A stretch of 64,000 nt of DNA from the NCBI GenBank assembly GCA_964017185.1, contig OZ024871.1:60191226-60255225 (forward strand). The letters run 5' to 3'. Shown piece after piece: positions 10,055 to 24,100 of this stretch. Below the pieces are notes generated by a model. The model saw nothing but the letters and a program-made list of their open reading frames with translations, had not been told where the DNA came from and made no database searches. The DNA is from Rugalucina vietnamica. Its lineage: Eukaryota; Mollusca; Bivalvia; Lucinida; Lucinidae. The translations under genes were made by a program, and so were the position numbers. Numbering within the stretch: position 1 is the first letter of the stretch; each line of letters begins with the position of its first letter.

Positions 10055-10733
10055 GTAAGCACTAACCGTTACAATGCGTTAAAACTAAGCGTTGTAGTTA
10101 AAACCGTTAATGACAACACGTAAACACTAAGCTTTGCATTTGCAACCATTAAAACCATGTCAACACGTTAAAACTAAGAGTTGTAGTTATAACCGTTAAT
10201 TGCAACACGTTAGCACTAAGCATTGGATTTGCAACCGTTAATACCGCGGCAACACGTTAAAACTAAGCGTTGCAGTTAAAACCGTTAATGACAACACGTA
10301 AACACTAATTTTTACATTTGCAACCATTAAAACCATGTCAACACGTTAAAACTAAGCGTTGTAGTTATAACCGTTAATTGCAACACGTTAGCACTAAGCG
10401 TTGGATTTGCAACCGTTAATACCGTGGCAACATGTTAAAACTAAGCGTTGCAGTTAAAACCGTTAATGACAACACGTAAACACTAAGCTTTGCATTTGCT
10501 ACCGTTAAAACCGTGTCAACACGTTAAAACTAAGCGTTGTAGTTAAAACCGTTAATGGCAACACGTAAACACTAAGCTTTGCATTTGCAACCGTTGAAAC
10601 AGTTGCAAACGTTAGTGTCAACATGTAAGCACTAACCCTTGCAGTTGTAACCTTTAAAGGCAACACGTTAACATTAAGCATTGCAGTTGCAAGCGTTAGT
10701 GGCAACACGCTAAAACTAAGCGTTGCAGTTACA

Positions 10734-10744
10734 ACCGTTAGTGT

Positions 10745-10789
<45 letters not shown>

Positions 10790-11172
10790 GTTAATTACAA
10801 CACGTTTACACTAAGCATTGCGGTTACAATGCGTTAAAACTAAGCGTTGTAGTAAAAACCATTAATGACAACACGTAAACACTAAGCTTTGCATTTGCAA
10901 CCATTAAAACCATGTCAACACGTTAAAACTAAGCGTTGTAGTTATAACCGTTAATTGCAACACGTTAGCACTAAGCATTGGATTTGCAACCGTTAATACC
11001 GTGGCAACACGGTAAAACTAAGCGTTGCAGTTAAAACAGTTAATGACAACACGTAAACACTAAGCTTTGCATTTGCAACCATTAAAACCATGTCAACACG
11101 TTAAAACTAAGCGTTGTAGTTATAACCGTTAATTGCAACACGTTAGCAATAAGCATTGGATTTGCAACCGTT
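10734..11172. repeat. Type example of the 178-bp tetramer higher-order repeat
   Basis: The landmark CATGTCAACACG recurs at 10911 and 11089, exactly 178 bases apart. Between them lie four monomers of 42, 47, 42 and 47 bases: a TAGTTATAACC type, a TTGGATTTGC type ending in TACCGTGG, an AGTTAAAACC type, and a GCTTTGCATTTGC type ending in ACCATGT. The same tetramer, with occasional deletions, recurs throughout the array between the open-frame blocks. Confidence 0.8.
10746..10787 (+). repeat. Poly-A tract (42 A) inside the array
   Basis: A pure A run replaces most of one monomer between AGTGTC and ACCGTTAATTAC. Confidence 0.95.
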
Positions 11173-12476
11173 AATACCGTGGCAACACGTTAAAACTAAG
11201 CGTTGCAGTTAAAACCGTTAATGACAACACGTAAACACTAAGCTTTGCATTTGCAACCGTTAAAACAGTTGCAAACGTTAGTGTCAACATGTAAGCACTA
11301 ACCGTTACAGTTGCAACCTTTAATGGCAACACGTTAACATTAAGCGTTAGTGGCAACACGTTAAAGCTAAGCGTTGCAGTTGCAAACTTTAGTGTCAACA
11401 TGTAAGCACTAACCGTTGCAGTTGCGACCTTTAAAGGCAACACGTTAACATTAAGCATTGCAGTTGCAAGCGTTAGTGGCAACACGTTGCAGTTACAACC
11501 GTTAGTGTCAACATTACAGTAAGTGTAGCATTTGCTTACGTTAATTTCTACACGTTAACACGTTGCAACTGTTTATGTCAACATGTTAACACTTAGCATT
11601 GCAGTTGCAACCGTTAGTGTCAACATGTTTACACTAAGCGTTGCAGTTGCAACCGTTAATGACAACACGTTAACACTAAGCATTGCGGTTACAATGCGTT
11701 AAAACTAAGCGTTGTAGTTAAAACCGTTAATGACAACACGTAAACACTAAGCTTTGCATTTGCAACCATTAAAACCATGTCAACACGTTAAAACTAAGCG
11801 TTGTAGTTATAACCGTTAATTGCAACACGTTAGCACTAAGCATTGGATTTGCAACCGTTAATACCGCGGCAACACGTTAAAACTAAGCGTTGCAGTTAAA
11901 ACCGTTAATGACAACACGTAAACACTAAGCTTTACATTTGCAACCATTAAAACCATGTCAACACGTTAAAACTAAGCGTTGTAGTTATAACCGTTAATTG
12001 CAACACGTTAGCACTAAGCATTGGATTTGCAACCGTTAATACCGTGGCAACATGTTAAAACTAAGCGTTGCAGTTAAAACCGTTAATGACAACACGTAAA
12101 CACTAGGCTTTGCATTTGCAACCGTTAAAACCGTGTCAACACGTTAAAACTAAGCGTTGTAGTTAGAACCGTTAATGGCAACACGTAAACACTACGCTTT
12201 GCATTTGCAACCGTTAAAACAGTTGCAAACGTTAGTGTCAACATGTAAGCACTAACCGTTACAGTTGCAACCTTTAATGGCAAGACGTTAACATTAAGCG
12301 ATAGTGGCAAAACGTTAAAGCTAAGCGTTGCAGTTGCAAACGTTAGTGTCAACATGTAAGCACTAACCCTTGCAGTTGTAACCTTTAAAGGCAACACGTT
12401 AACATTAAGCATTGCAGTTGCAAGCGTTAGTGGCAACACGTTAAAACTAAGCGTTGCAGTTACAACCGTTAGTGTC

Positions 12477-12517
12477 AAAAAAAAAACAAAACAAAAAAAA
12501 AACAAAACAAAAAAAAA
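12477..12517 (+). repeat. A-rich tract with scattered C, homologous site
   Basis: 41 bases of A with four interspersed C residues, at the same monomer position as the tract at 10746. Confidence 0.9.
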
Positions 12518-14253
12518 CGTTACTTACAACACGTTAACACTAAGCATTGTGGTTACAATGCGTTAAAACTAAGCGTTGTAGTTAAAACCATTAATGACAA
12601 CACGTAAACACTAAGCTTTGCATTTGCAACCATTAAGTGTCAACATTATAACAGTAAATGTAGCATTTGCTTACGTTAATTTCAACACGTTAACACGTTG
12701 CAACCGTTTATGTCAACATGTAAGCACTAACCGTTGCAGTTGCAACCTTTAAAGGCAACACGTTAACATTAAGCATTGCAGTTGCAAGCGTTAGTGGCAA
12801 CACGTTAAAACTAAGCGTTGCAGTTACAACCGTTAGTGTCAACATTATAACAGTAAGTGTAGCATTTGCTTACGTTAATTTCAACACGTTAACACGTTGC
12901 AACCGTTTATGGCAACATGTTAACACTTAGCATTGCAGTTGCAACCGTTAGTGTCAACATGTTTACACTAAGCGTTGCAGTTGCAACCGTTCATGACAAC
13001 ACGTTAACACTAAGCATTGCGGTTACAATGCGTTAAATCTAAGCGTTGTAGTAAAAACCGTTAATGAGAACACGTAAACACTAAGCTTTGCATTTGCAAC
13101 CGTTAATACCGTGGCAACACGGTAAAACTAAGCGTTGCAATTAAAACCGTTAATGACAACACGTAAACACTAAGCTTTGCATTTGCAACCATAAAAACCA
13201 TGTCAACACGTTAAAACTAAGCGTTGTAGTTATAACCGTTAATTACAACACGTTAGCACTAAGCATTGGATTTGCAACCGTTAATACCGTGGCAACACGT
13301 TAAAACTAAGCGTTGCAGTTTCAACCGTTAATGACAACACGTAAACACTAAGCTTTGCATTTGCAACCATTAAAAACCATGTCAACACGTTAAAACTAAC
13401 CGTTAATTGCAACACGTTAGCACTAAGCATTGGATTTGCAACCGTTAATACCGTGGCAACATGTTAAAACTAAGCGTTGCAGTTAAAACCGTTAATGACA
13501 ACACGTAAACACTAAGCTTTGCATTTGCAACCGTTAATACCGTGTCAACACGCTAAAACTAAGCGTTGTAGTTAAAACCGTTAATGGCAACACGTAAACA
13601 CTAAGCTTTGCATTTGCAACCGTTAAAACAGTTGCAAACGTTAGTGTCAACATGTAAGAACTTACCGTTACAGTTGCAACCTTTAATGGCAAGACGTTAA
13701 AATTGAGCGTTAGTGGCAACACGTTAAAGCTAAGCGTTGCAGTTGAAAACGTTAGTGTCAACATGTAAGCACTAACCGTTGCAGTTGCAACCTTTAAAGG
13801 CAACACGTTAACATTAAGCATTGCAGTTGCAAGCGTTGGTGGCAACACGTTAAAACTAAGCGTTGCAGTTACAATCGTTAGTGTCAACATTATAACAGTA
13901 AGTGTAGCATTTGCTTACGTTAATTTCAACACGTTAACACGTTGCAACCGTTTATGTCAACACTTAGCATTGCAGTTGCAACCGTTAGTGTCAACATGTT
14001 TACACTAAGCGTTGCAGTTGCAACCGTTAATGACAACACGTAAACACTAAGCTTTGCATTTGCAACCATTAAAACCATGTCAACACGTTAAAACTAAGCG
14101 TTGTAGTTATAACCGTTAATTGCAACACGTTAGCACTAAGCATTGGATTTGCAACCGTCAATACCGTGGCCACATGTTAAAACTAAGCGTTGCAGTTAAA
14201 ACCGTTAATGACAACAGACAACACGTAAACACTAAGCTTTGCATTTGCAACCA

Positions 14254-16311
14254 TTAAAACCGTGTCAACACGTTAAAACTAAGCGTTGTAGTTAAAACCG
14301 ATAATGGCAACACGTAAACACTAAGCTTTGCATTTGCAACCGTTAAAACAGTTGCAAACGTTAGTGTCAACATGTAAGCACTAACCGTTACAGTTGCAAC
14401 CTTTAATGACAAGACGTTAACATGGAGGGTTAGTGGCAACACGTTAAAGCTAAGCGTTGCAGTTGCAAACGTTAGTGTCAACATGTAAGCATTAACCGTT
14501 GCAGTTGCAACCTTTAAAGGCAACACGTTAACATTAAGCATTGCTGTTGCAAGCGTTAGTGGCAACACGTTAAAACTAAGCGTTGCAGTTACAACCGTTA
14601 ATGACAACACGTTAACACTAAGCATTGCGGTTACAATGCGTTAAAACTAAGCGTTGTGTAGTTTAAACCGTTTATGACAACACGTAAACACTAAGCTTTG
14701 CATTTGCAACCATTAAAACCATGCCAACACATTAATACTAAGCGTTGTAGTTATAACCGTCAATTGCAACACGTTAGCACTAAGCATTGGATTTGCAACC
14801 GTTAATACCGTGGCAACACGTTAAAACTAAGCGTTGTAGTTATAACCGTTAATTGCAACACGTTAGCACTAAGCATTGGATTTGCAACCGTCAATACCGT
14901 GGCCACATGTTAAAACTAAGCGTTGCAGTTAAAACCGTTAATGACAACAGACAACACGTAAACACTAAGCTTTGCATTTGCAACCATTAAAACCGTGTCA
15001 ACACGTTAAAACTAAGCGTTGTAGTTAAAACCGTTAATGGCAACACGTAAACACTAAGCTTTGCATTTGCAACCGTTAAAACAGTTGCAAACGTTAGTGT
15101 CAACATGTAAGCACTAACCGTTACAGTTGCAACCTTTAATGACAACACGTTAACATGGAGGGTTAGTGGCAACACGTTAAAGCTAAGCGTTGCAGTTGCA
15201 AACGTTAGTGTCAACATGTAAGCATTAACCGTTGCAGTTGCAACCTTTAAAGGCAACACGTTAACATTAAGCATTGCTGTTGCAAGCGTTAGTGGCAACA
15301 CGTTAAAACTAAGCGTTGCAGTTACAACCGTTAATGACAACACGTTAACACTAAGCATTGCGGTTACAATGCGTTAAAACTAAGCGTTGCAATTACAACC
15401 TTTAGTGTCAACATTATTAGTGTAGCATTTGCTTACGTTAATTTCAACACGTTAACACGTTGCAACCGTTTATGGCAACATGTTAACACTTAGCATTGCA
15501 GTTGCAACCGTTTGTGTCAACATGTTTACACTAAGCGTTGCAGTTGCAACCGTTAATGACAACACGTTAACACTAAGCATTGCGGTTACAATGCGTTAAA
15601 ACTAAGCGTTGTAGTTTAAACCGTTTATGACAACACGTAAACACTAAGCTTTGCATTTGCAACCATTAAAACCATGCCAACACGTTAATACTAAGCGTTG
15701 TAGTTATAACCGTCAATTGCAACACGTTAGCACTAAGCATTGGATTTGCAACCGTTAATACCGTGGCAACACGTTAAAACTAAGCGTTGTAGTTATAACC
15801 GTTAATTGCAACACGTTAGCACTAAGCATTGGATTTGCAACCGTCAATACCGTGGCCACATGTTAAAACTAAGCGTTGCAGTTAAAACCGTTAATGACAA
15901 CAGACAACACGTAAACACTAAGCTTTGCATTTGCAACCATTAAAACCGTGTCAACACGTTAAAACTAAGCGTTGTAGTTAAAACCGTTAATGGCAACACG
16001 TAAACACTAAGCTTTGCATTTGCAACCGTTAAAACAGTTGCAAACGTTAGTGTCAACATGTAAGCACTAACCGTTACAGTTGCAACCTTTAATGACAACA
16101 CGTTAACATGGAGGGTTAGTGGCAACACGTTAAAGCTAAGCGTTGCAGTTGCAAACGTTAGTGTCAACATGTAAGCATTAACCGTTGCAGTTGCAACCTT
16201 TAAAGGCAACACGTTAACATTAAGCATTGCTGTTGCAAGCGTTAGTGGCAACACGTTAAAACTAAGCGTTGCAGTTACAACCGTTAATGACAACACGTTA
16301 ACACTAAGCAT
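14254..16311. repeat. Three near-identical copies spaced 733 and 953 bp
   Basis: A diagnostic ACATGGAGGGTTAGTGGC variant and a GACAACAGACAACACG junction appear in three consecutive copies whose matching minus-strand frames begin their stops at 14254, 14987 and 15940. The second interval is 220 bases longer because it carries extra AGTGTAGCATTTGC-type monomers. Confidence 0.8.
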
Positions 16312-16783
16312 TGCGGTTACAATGCGTTAAAACTAAGCGTTGCAATTACAACCTTTAGTGTCAACATTATTAGTGTAGCATTTGCTTACGTTAATTTCAA
16401 CACGTTAACACGTTGCAACCGTTTATGTCAACATGTTAACACTTAGCATTGCAGTTGCAACCGTTTGTGTCAACATGTTTACACTAAGCGTTGCAGTTGC
16501 AACCGTTAATGACAACACGTTAACACTAAGCATTGCGGTTACAATGCGTTAAAACTAAGCGTTGTAGTTTAAACCGTTTATGACAACACGTAAGCTTTGC
16601 ATTTGCAACCATTAAAACCATGCCAACACGTTAATACTAAGCGTTGTAGTTATAACCGTCAATTGCAACACGTTAGCACTAAGCATTGGATTTGCAACCG
16701 TTAATACCGTGGCAACACGTTAAAACTAAGCGTTGCAGTTAAAACCGTTAATGACAACACGTAAACACTAAGCTTTGCATTTG

Positions 16784-19700
16784 CAACCATTAAAACCAAG
16801 TCAACACGTTAAAACTAAGCGTTGTAGTTATAACCGTTAATTGCAACACGTTAGCACAAAGCATTGGATTTGCAACCGTTAATACCCTGGCAACACGGTA
16901 AAACTAAGCGAAGCAGTTAAAACCGTTAATGACAACACGTAAACACTAAGCTTTGCATTTGCAACCATTAAAACCATGTCAACACGTTAAAACTAAGCGT
17001 TGTAGTTATAACCGTTAATTACAACACGTTAGCACTAAGCATTGGATTTGCAACCGTTAATACCGTGGCAACATGTTAAAACTAAGCGTTGCAGTTAAAA
17101 CCGTTAATGACAACACGTAAACAATAAGCTTTGCATTTGCAACCATTAAAACCATGTCAACACGTTAAAACTAACCGTTAATTGCAACACGTTAGCACTA
17201 AGCATTGGATTTGCAACCGTTAATACCGTGGCAACATGTTAAAACTAAGCGTTGCAGTTAAAACCGTTAATGACAACAGGTAAACACTAAGCTTTGCATT
17301 TGCATCCGTTAAAACCGTGTCAACACGCTAAAACTAAGCGTTGTAGTTAAAACCGTTAATGGCAACACGTAAATATTAAGCTTTGCATTTGCAACTGTTA
17401 AAACAGTTGCAAACGTTAGTGTCAACATGTAAGAACTTACCGTTACATGTAAGAACTTACCGTTACAGTTGCAACCTTTAATGGCAAGACGTTAACATTA
17501 AGCGTTAGTGGCAACACGTTAAAGCTAAGCGTTGCAGTTGAAAACGTTAGTGTCAACATGTAAGCACTAACCGTTGCAGTTGCAACCTTTAAAGGCAACA
17601 CGTTAACATTAAGCATTGCAGTTGCAAGCGTTGGTGGCAACACGTTAAAACTAAGCGTTGCAGTTACAATCGTTAAAATGACAAGACGTTAACATGGAGG
17701 GTTAGTGGCAACACGTTAAAGCTAAGCGTTGCAGTTGCAAACGTTAGTGTCAACATGTAAGCACTTACCGTTGCAGTTGCAACCTTTAAAGGCAACACGT
17801 TAACATTAAGCATTGCTGTTGCAAGCGTTAGAGGCAACACGTTAATGACAACACGTTAACACTAAGCATTGCGGTAACAATGCGTTAAAACTAAGCGTTG
17901 CAGTTACAACCTTTAGTGTCATATTATTAGTGTAGCATTTGCTTACGTTACGTTAGTGTCAACATTATAAGTGTAGCATTTGCTTACGTTAATTTCAACA
18001 CGTTAACGCGTTGCAACCGTTTATGTCAACATGTTAACACTTAGCATTGCAGTTGCAACCGTTAGTGTCAACATGTTTACACTAAGCGTTGCAGTTGCAA
18101 CCGTTAATGACAACACGTTAACACTAAGCATTGCGGTTACAATGCGTTAAAACTAAGCGTCGCAGTTACAACCGTTAGTGTCAACATTATAACAGTAAGT
18201 GTAGCATTTGCTTACGTTAATTTCAACACGTTAACACGTTGCAACCGTTTATGTCAACACTTAGCATTGCAGTTGCAACCGTTAGTGTCAACATGTTTAC
18301 ACTAAGCGTTGCAGTTGCAACCGTTAATGACAACACGTAAACACTAAGCTTTGCATTTGCAACCATTAAAACCATGTCAACACGTTAAAACTAAGCGTTG
18401 TAGTTATAACCGTTAATTGCAACACGTTAGCACTAAGCATTGGATTTGCAACCGTTAATACCGTGGCAACATGTTAAAACTAAGCGTTGCAGTTAAAACC
18501 GTTAATGACAACACGTAAACACTAAGCTTTACATTTGCAACCATTAAAACCGTGTACGTTAAAACTAAGCGTTGTAGTTAAAACCGTTAACGGCAACACG
18601 TAAACACTAAGCTTTGCATTTGCAACCGTTAAAACAGTTGCAAACGTTACTGTCAACATTTAAGCACTAACCGTTACAGTTGCAACGTTTAATGGCAAGA
18701 CGATAACATTAAGCGTTAGTGGCAAAACGTAAAAGCTAAGCGTTGCAGTTGCAAACGTTAGTGTCAACATGTAAGCATTAACCGTTGCAGTTGCAACCTT
18801 TAAGGGCAACACGTTAACATTTAGCATTGCAGATGCAAGCGTTAGTGGCAACACGTTAAAACTAAGCGTTGCAATTATAACCGTTAGTGTCAACATTATA
18901 ACAGGAAGTGTAGCATTTGCTTACGTTAATTTCAACACGTTAACACGTTGCAACCGTTTATGTCAACATGTTAACACTTAGCATTGCAGTTGCAACCGTT
19001 AGTGTCAACATGTTTACACTAAGCGTTGCAGTTGCACCCGTTAATGACAACACGTAAACACTAAGCTTTGCATTTGCAACCATTAAAACCATGTCAACAC
19101 GTTAAAACTAAGCGTTGTAGTTATAACCGTAAATTGCAACACGTTAGCACTAAGCATTGGATTTGCAACCGTTAATACCGCGGCAACACGTTAAAACTAA
19201 GCGTTGCAGTTAAAACCGTTAATGACAACACGTAAACACTAAGCTTTGCATTTGCAACCGTTAAAACCGTGTCAACACGTTAAAACTAAGCGTTGTAGTT
19301 AAAACCGTTAATGGCAACACGTAAACACTAAGCTTTGCATTTGCAACCGTTAAAACAGTTGCAAATGTTAGTGTCAACACTTAGCATTGCAGTTGCAACC
19401 GTTAGTGTCAACATGTTTACACTAAGCGTTGCAGTTGCAACCGTTAATGACAATACGTAAACACTAAGCTTTGCATTTGCAACCGTTAAAACAGTTGCAA
19501 ACGTTAGTGTCAACACTTAGCATTGCAGTTGCAACCGTTAGTGTCAACATGTTTACACTAAGCGTTGCAGTTGCAACCATTAAGACCATGTCAACACGTT
19601 AAAACTAAGCGTTGTAGTTATAACCGTTAATTGCAACACGTTGGCACTAAGCATTGGATTTGCAAACGTTAAACCGTGGCAACATGTTAAAACTAAGCGT

Positions 19701-21120
19701 TGCAGTTAAAACCGTTAATGACAACACGTAAACACTAAGCTTTACATTTGCAACCATTAAAACCGTGTCAACACGTTAAAACTAACCGTTAATGGCAACA
19801 CGTAAACACTAAGTTTGCATTTGCAACCGTTAAAACAGTTGCAAACGTTAGTGTCAACATGTAAGCACTAACCATTACAGTTGCAACCTTTAATGGCAAC
19901 ACGTTAACATTAAGCGTTAGTGGCAACACGTTAAAGCTAAGCGTTGCAGTTGCAAACGTTAGTGTCAACATGTTAAAACTAACCGTTGCAGTTACAACCT
20001 TTAGTGTCAACATTATAACAGTAAGTGTAGCATTTGCTTACGTTAATTTCAACACGTTAACACGTTGCAACCGTTTATGTCAACATGTTAACACTTAGCA
20101 TTGCAGTTGCAACCGTTAGTGTCAACATGTTTACACTAAGCGTTGCAGTTGCAACCGTTAATGACAACTAGTTAACACTAAGCATTGCGGTTACAATGCG
20201 TTAAAACTAAGCGTTGTAGTTAAAACTGTTAATGACAACAAGTAAACACTTAGCTTTGCATTTGCAACCATTAAAACCATGTCAACACGTTAAAACTAAG
20301 CGTTGTAGTTATAACCGTTTATTGCAACACGTTAGCACTAAGCATTGGATTTTGCAACCGTTAATACCGTGGCAACACGTTAAAACTAAGCGTTGCAGTT
20401 AAAACCGTTAATGACAACACGTAAACACTAAACTTTGCATTTGCAACCATTACCATGTCAAGACGTTAAAACTAAGCGTTGTAGTTATAACCGTTAATTG
20501 CAACACGTTAGCACTAAGCATTGGATTTGCAACCGTTAATACCGTGGCAACATGTTAAAACTAAGCGTTGCAGTTAAAACCGTTAATGACAACACGTAAA
20601 CACTAAGCTTTCCATTTGCAACCGTTAAAACCGTGTCAACACGTTAAAACTAAGCGTTGTAGTTAAAACCATTAATGGCAACACGTAAACACTAAGCTTT
20701 GCATTTGCAACCGTTAAAACAGTTGCAAACGTTAGTGTCAACATGTAAGCACTAACCATTACAGTTGCAACCTTTAATGGCAACACGTTAACATTAAGCG
20801 TTAGTGGCAACACGTTAAAGCTAAGCGTTGCAGTTGCAAACGTTAGTGTCAACATGTTAAAACTAACCGTTGCAGTTGCGACCTTTAAAGGCAACACGTT
20901 AACATTAAGCATTGCAGTTGCAAGCGTTAGTGGCAACACGTTAAAACTAAGCGTTGCAGTTACAACCGTTAGTGTCAACATTATAACAGTAAGTGTAGCA
21001 TTTGCTTACGTTAATTTCAACACGTTAACACGTTGCAACCGTTTATGTCAACATGTTAACACTTAGCATTGCAGTTGCAACCGTTAGTGTCAACATGTTT
21101 ACACTAAGCGTTGCAGTTGC
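16784..21120. repeat. Multi-kb block repeated at 31.45-36.06 kb and in part at 43.1-48.5 kb
   Basis: Rare variants recur in the same order. GCGAAGCAG is at 16908, 31631 and near 45697. CATGGAGGGTTAG near 17694 and 32399, the GTGTCATATTATTAG junction near 17918 and 32623, and CGTGTACGTT at 18551 and 33256 all share an offset of about 14,705 bases. CGTGTACGTT also recurs at 44886. The order of variant blocks is the same in all three copies, which shows segmental duplication and not independent mutation. Confidence 0.75.
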
Positions 21121-24100
21121 AACCGTTAATGACAACACGTAAACGCTAAGCTTTGCATTTGCAACCATTAAAACCATGTCAACACGTTAAAGCTAAGCGT
21201 TGTAGTTATAACCGTTAATTGCAACACGTTAGCACTAAGCATTGGATTTGCAACCGTTAATACCGTGGCAACATGTTAAAACTAAGCGTTGCAGTTACAA
21301 CCTTTAGTGTCATATTATTAGTGTAGCATTTGCTTACGTTACGTTAGTGTCAACATTATAAGTGTAGCATTTGCTTACGTTAATTTCAACACGTTAACGC
21401 GTTGCAACCGTTAACAACATGTTAACACTTAGCATTGCAGTTGCAACCGTTAGTGTCAACATGTTTACACTAAGCGTTGCAGTTGCAACCGTTAATGACA
21501 ACACGTTAACACTAAGCATTGCGGTTACAATGCGTTAAAACTAAGCGTTGTAGTTAAAACCGTTAATGACAACACGTAAACACTAAGCTTTGCATTTGCA
21601 ACCATTAGAACCATGTCAACACGTTAAAACTAAGCGTTATAGTTATATCCGTTAATTGCAACACGTTAGCACTAAGCATTGAATTTGCAACCGTTAATAC
21701 CGTGGCAACACGTTAAAACTAAGCGTTGCAGTTAAAACCGTTAATGACAACACGTAAACACTAAGCTTTGCATTTGCAACCATTAAAACCATGTCAACAC
21801 GTTAAAACTAAGCGTTGTAGTTATAACCGTTAATTGCAACACGTTAGCACTAAGCATTGGATTTGCAACCGTTAATACCGTGGCAACATGTTAAAACTAA
21901 GCGTTGCAGTTAAAACCGTTAATGACAACACGTAAACACTAAGCTTTGCATTTGCAACCGTTAAAACTGTGTCAACACGTTAAAACTAAGCGTTGTATTT
22001 AAAACCGTTAATGGCAACACGTAAACACTAAGCTTTGCATTTGCAACCGTTAAAACAGTTGCAAACGTTAGTGTCAACATGTAAGCACTAACCGTTACAG
22101 TTGCAACCTTTAATGGCAACACGTTAACATTAAGCGTTAGTGGCAACACGTTAAAGGTAAGCGTTGCAGTTGCAAACGTCAGTGTCAACATGTAAGCACT
22201 AACCGTTGCAGTTGCAACCTTTAAAGGCAACACGTTAACATTAAGCATTGCAGTTGCAAGCGTTAGTGGCAACACGTTAAAACTAAGCGTTGCAGTTACA
22301 ACCGTTAGTGTCAACATTATAACAGTAAGTGTAGCATTTGCTTACGTTAATTTCAACACGTTAACACGTTGCAACCGTTTATGTCAACATGTTAACACTT
22401 AGCATTGCAGTTGCAACCGTTAGTGTCAACACGTTAACACTAAGCATTGCGGTTACAATGCGTTAAAACTAAGCGTTGTAGTTAAAACCGTTAATGACAA
22501 CACGTAAACACTAAGCTTTGCATTTGCAACCATCAAAACCATGTCAACACGTTAAAACTAAGCGTTGTAGTTATAACCACGTTAGCACTAAGCATTGGAT
22601 TTGCAACCGTTAATACCGTGGCAACACGTTAAAACTAAGCGTTGCAGTTAAAACCGTTAATGACAACACGTAAACGCTAAGCTTTGCATTTGCAACCATT
22701 AAAACCAAGTCAACACGTTAAAGCTAAGCGTTGTAGTTATAACCGTTAATTGCAACACGTTAGCACTAAGCATTGGATTTGCAACCGTTAATACCGTGGC
22801 AACATGTTAAATCTAAGCGTTGCAGTTAAAACCGTTAATGACAACACGTAAACACTAAGCTTTGCATTTGCAACCGTTAAAACCAACACGTTAAAACTAA
22901 GCGTTGTATTTAAAACCGTTAATGGCAACACGTAAACACTAAGCTTTGCATTTGCAACCGTTAAAACAGTTGCAAACGTTAGTGTCAACATGTAAGCACT
23001 AACCGTTACAGTTGCAACCTTTAATGGCAACACGTTAACATTAAGCGTTAGTGGCAACACGTTAAAGGTAAGCGTTGCAGTTGCAAACGTCAGTGTCAAC
23101 ATGTAAGCACTAACCGTTACAATGCGTTAAACTTAAGCGTTGTAGTTAAAACCGTTAATGACAACACGTAAACACTAAGCTTTGCATTTGCAACCATTAA
23201 AACCATGTCAACACGTTAAAACTAAGCGTTGTAGTTATAACCGTTAATTGCAACACGTTAGCACTAAGCATTGGATTTGCAACCGTTAATACCGTGGCAA
23301 CACGTTAAAACTAAGCGTTGCAGTTATAACCGTTAATGACAACAGACAACACGTAAACACTAAGCTTTGCATTTGCAACCATTAAAACAGTTGCAAACGT
23401 TAGTGTCAACATGTAAGAACTTACTGTTACAGTTGCAACCTTTAATGGCAAGACGTTAACATTAAGCGTTAGTGGCAACACGTTAAAGCTAAGCGTTGCA
23501 GTTGAAAACGTTAGTGTCAACATGTAAGCACTAACCGTTGCAGTTGCAACCTTTAAAGGCAACACGTTAACATTAAGCATTGCAGTTGCAAGCGTTGGTG
23601 GCAACACGTTAAAACTAAGCGTTGCAGTTACAATCGTTAGTGTCAACATTATAACAGTAAGTGTAGCATTTGCTTACGTTAATTTCAACACGTTAACACG
23701 TTGCAACCGTTTATGTCAACACTTAGCATTGCAGTTGCAACCGTTAGTGTCAACATGTTTACACTAAGCGTTGCAGTTGCAACCGTTAATGACAACACGT
23801 AAACACTAAGCTTTGCATTTGCAACCATTAAAACCATGTCAACACGTTAAAACTAAGCGTTGTAGTTATAACCGTTAATTGCAACACGTTAGCACTAAGC
23901 ATTGGATTTGCAACCGTCAATACCGTGGCCACATGTTAAAACTAAGCGTTGCAGTTAAAACCGTTAATGACAACAGACAACACGTAAACACTAAGCTTTG
24001 CATTTGCAACCATTAAAACCGTGTCAACACGTTAAAACCAAGCGTTGTAGTTAAAACCGTTAATGGCAACACGTAAACACTAAGCATTGCATTTGCAACC

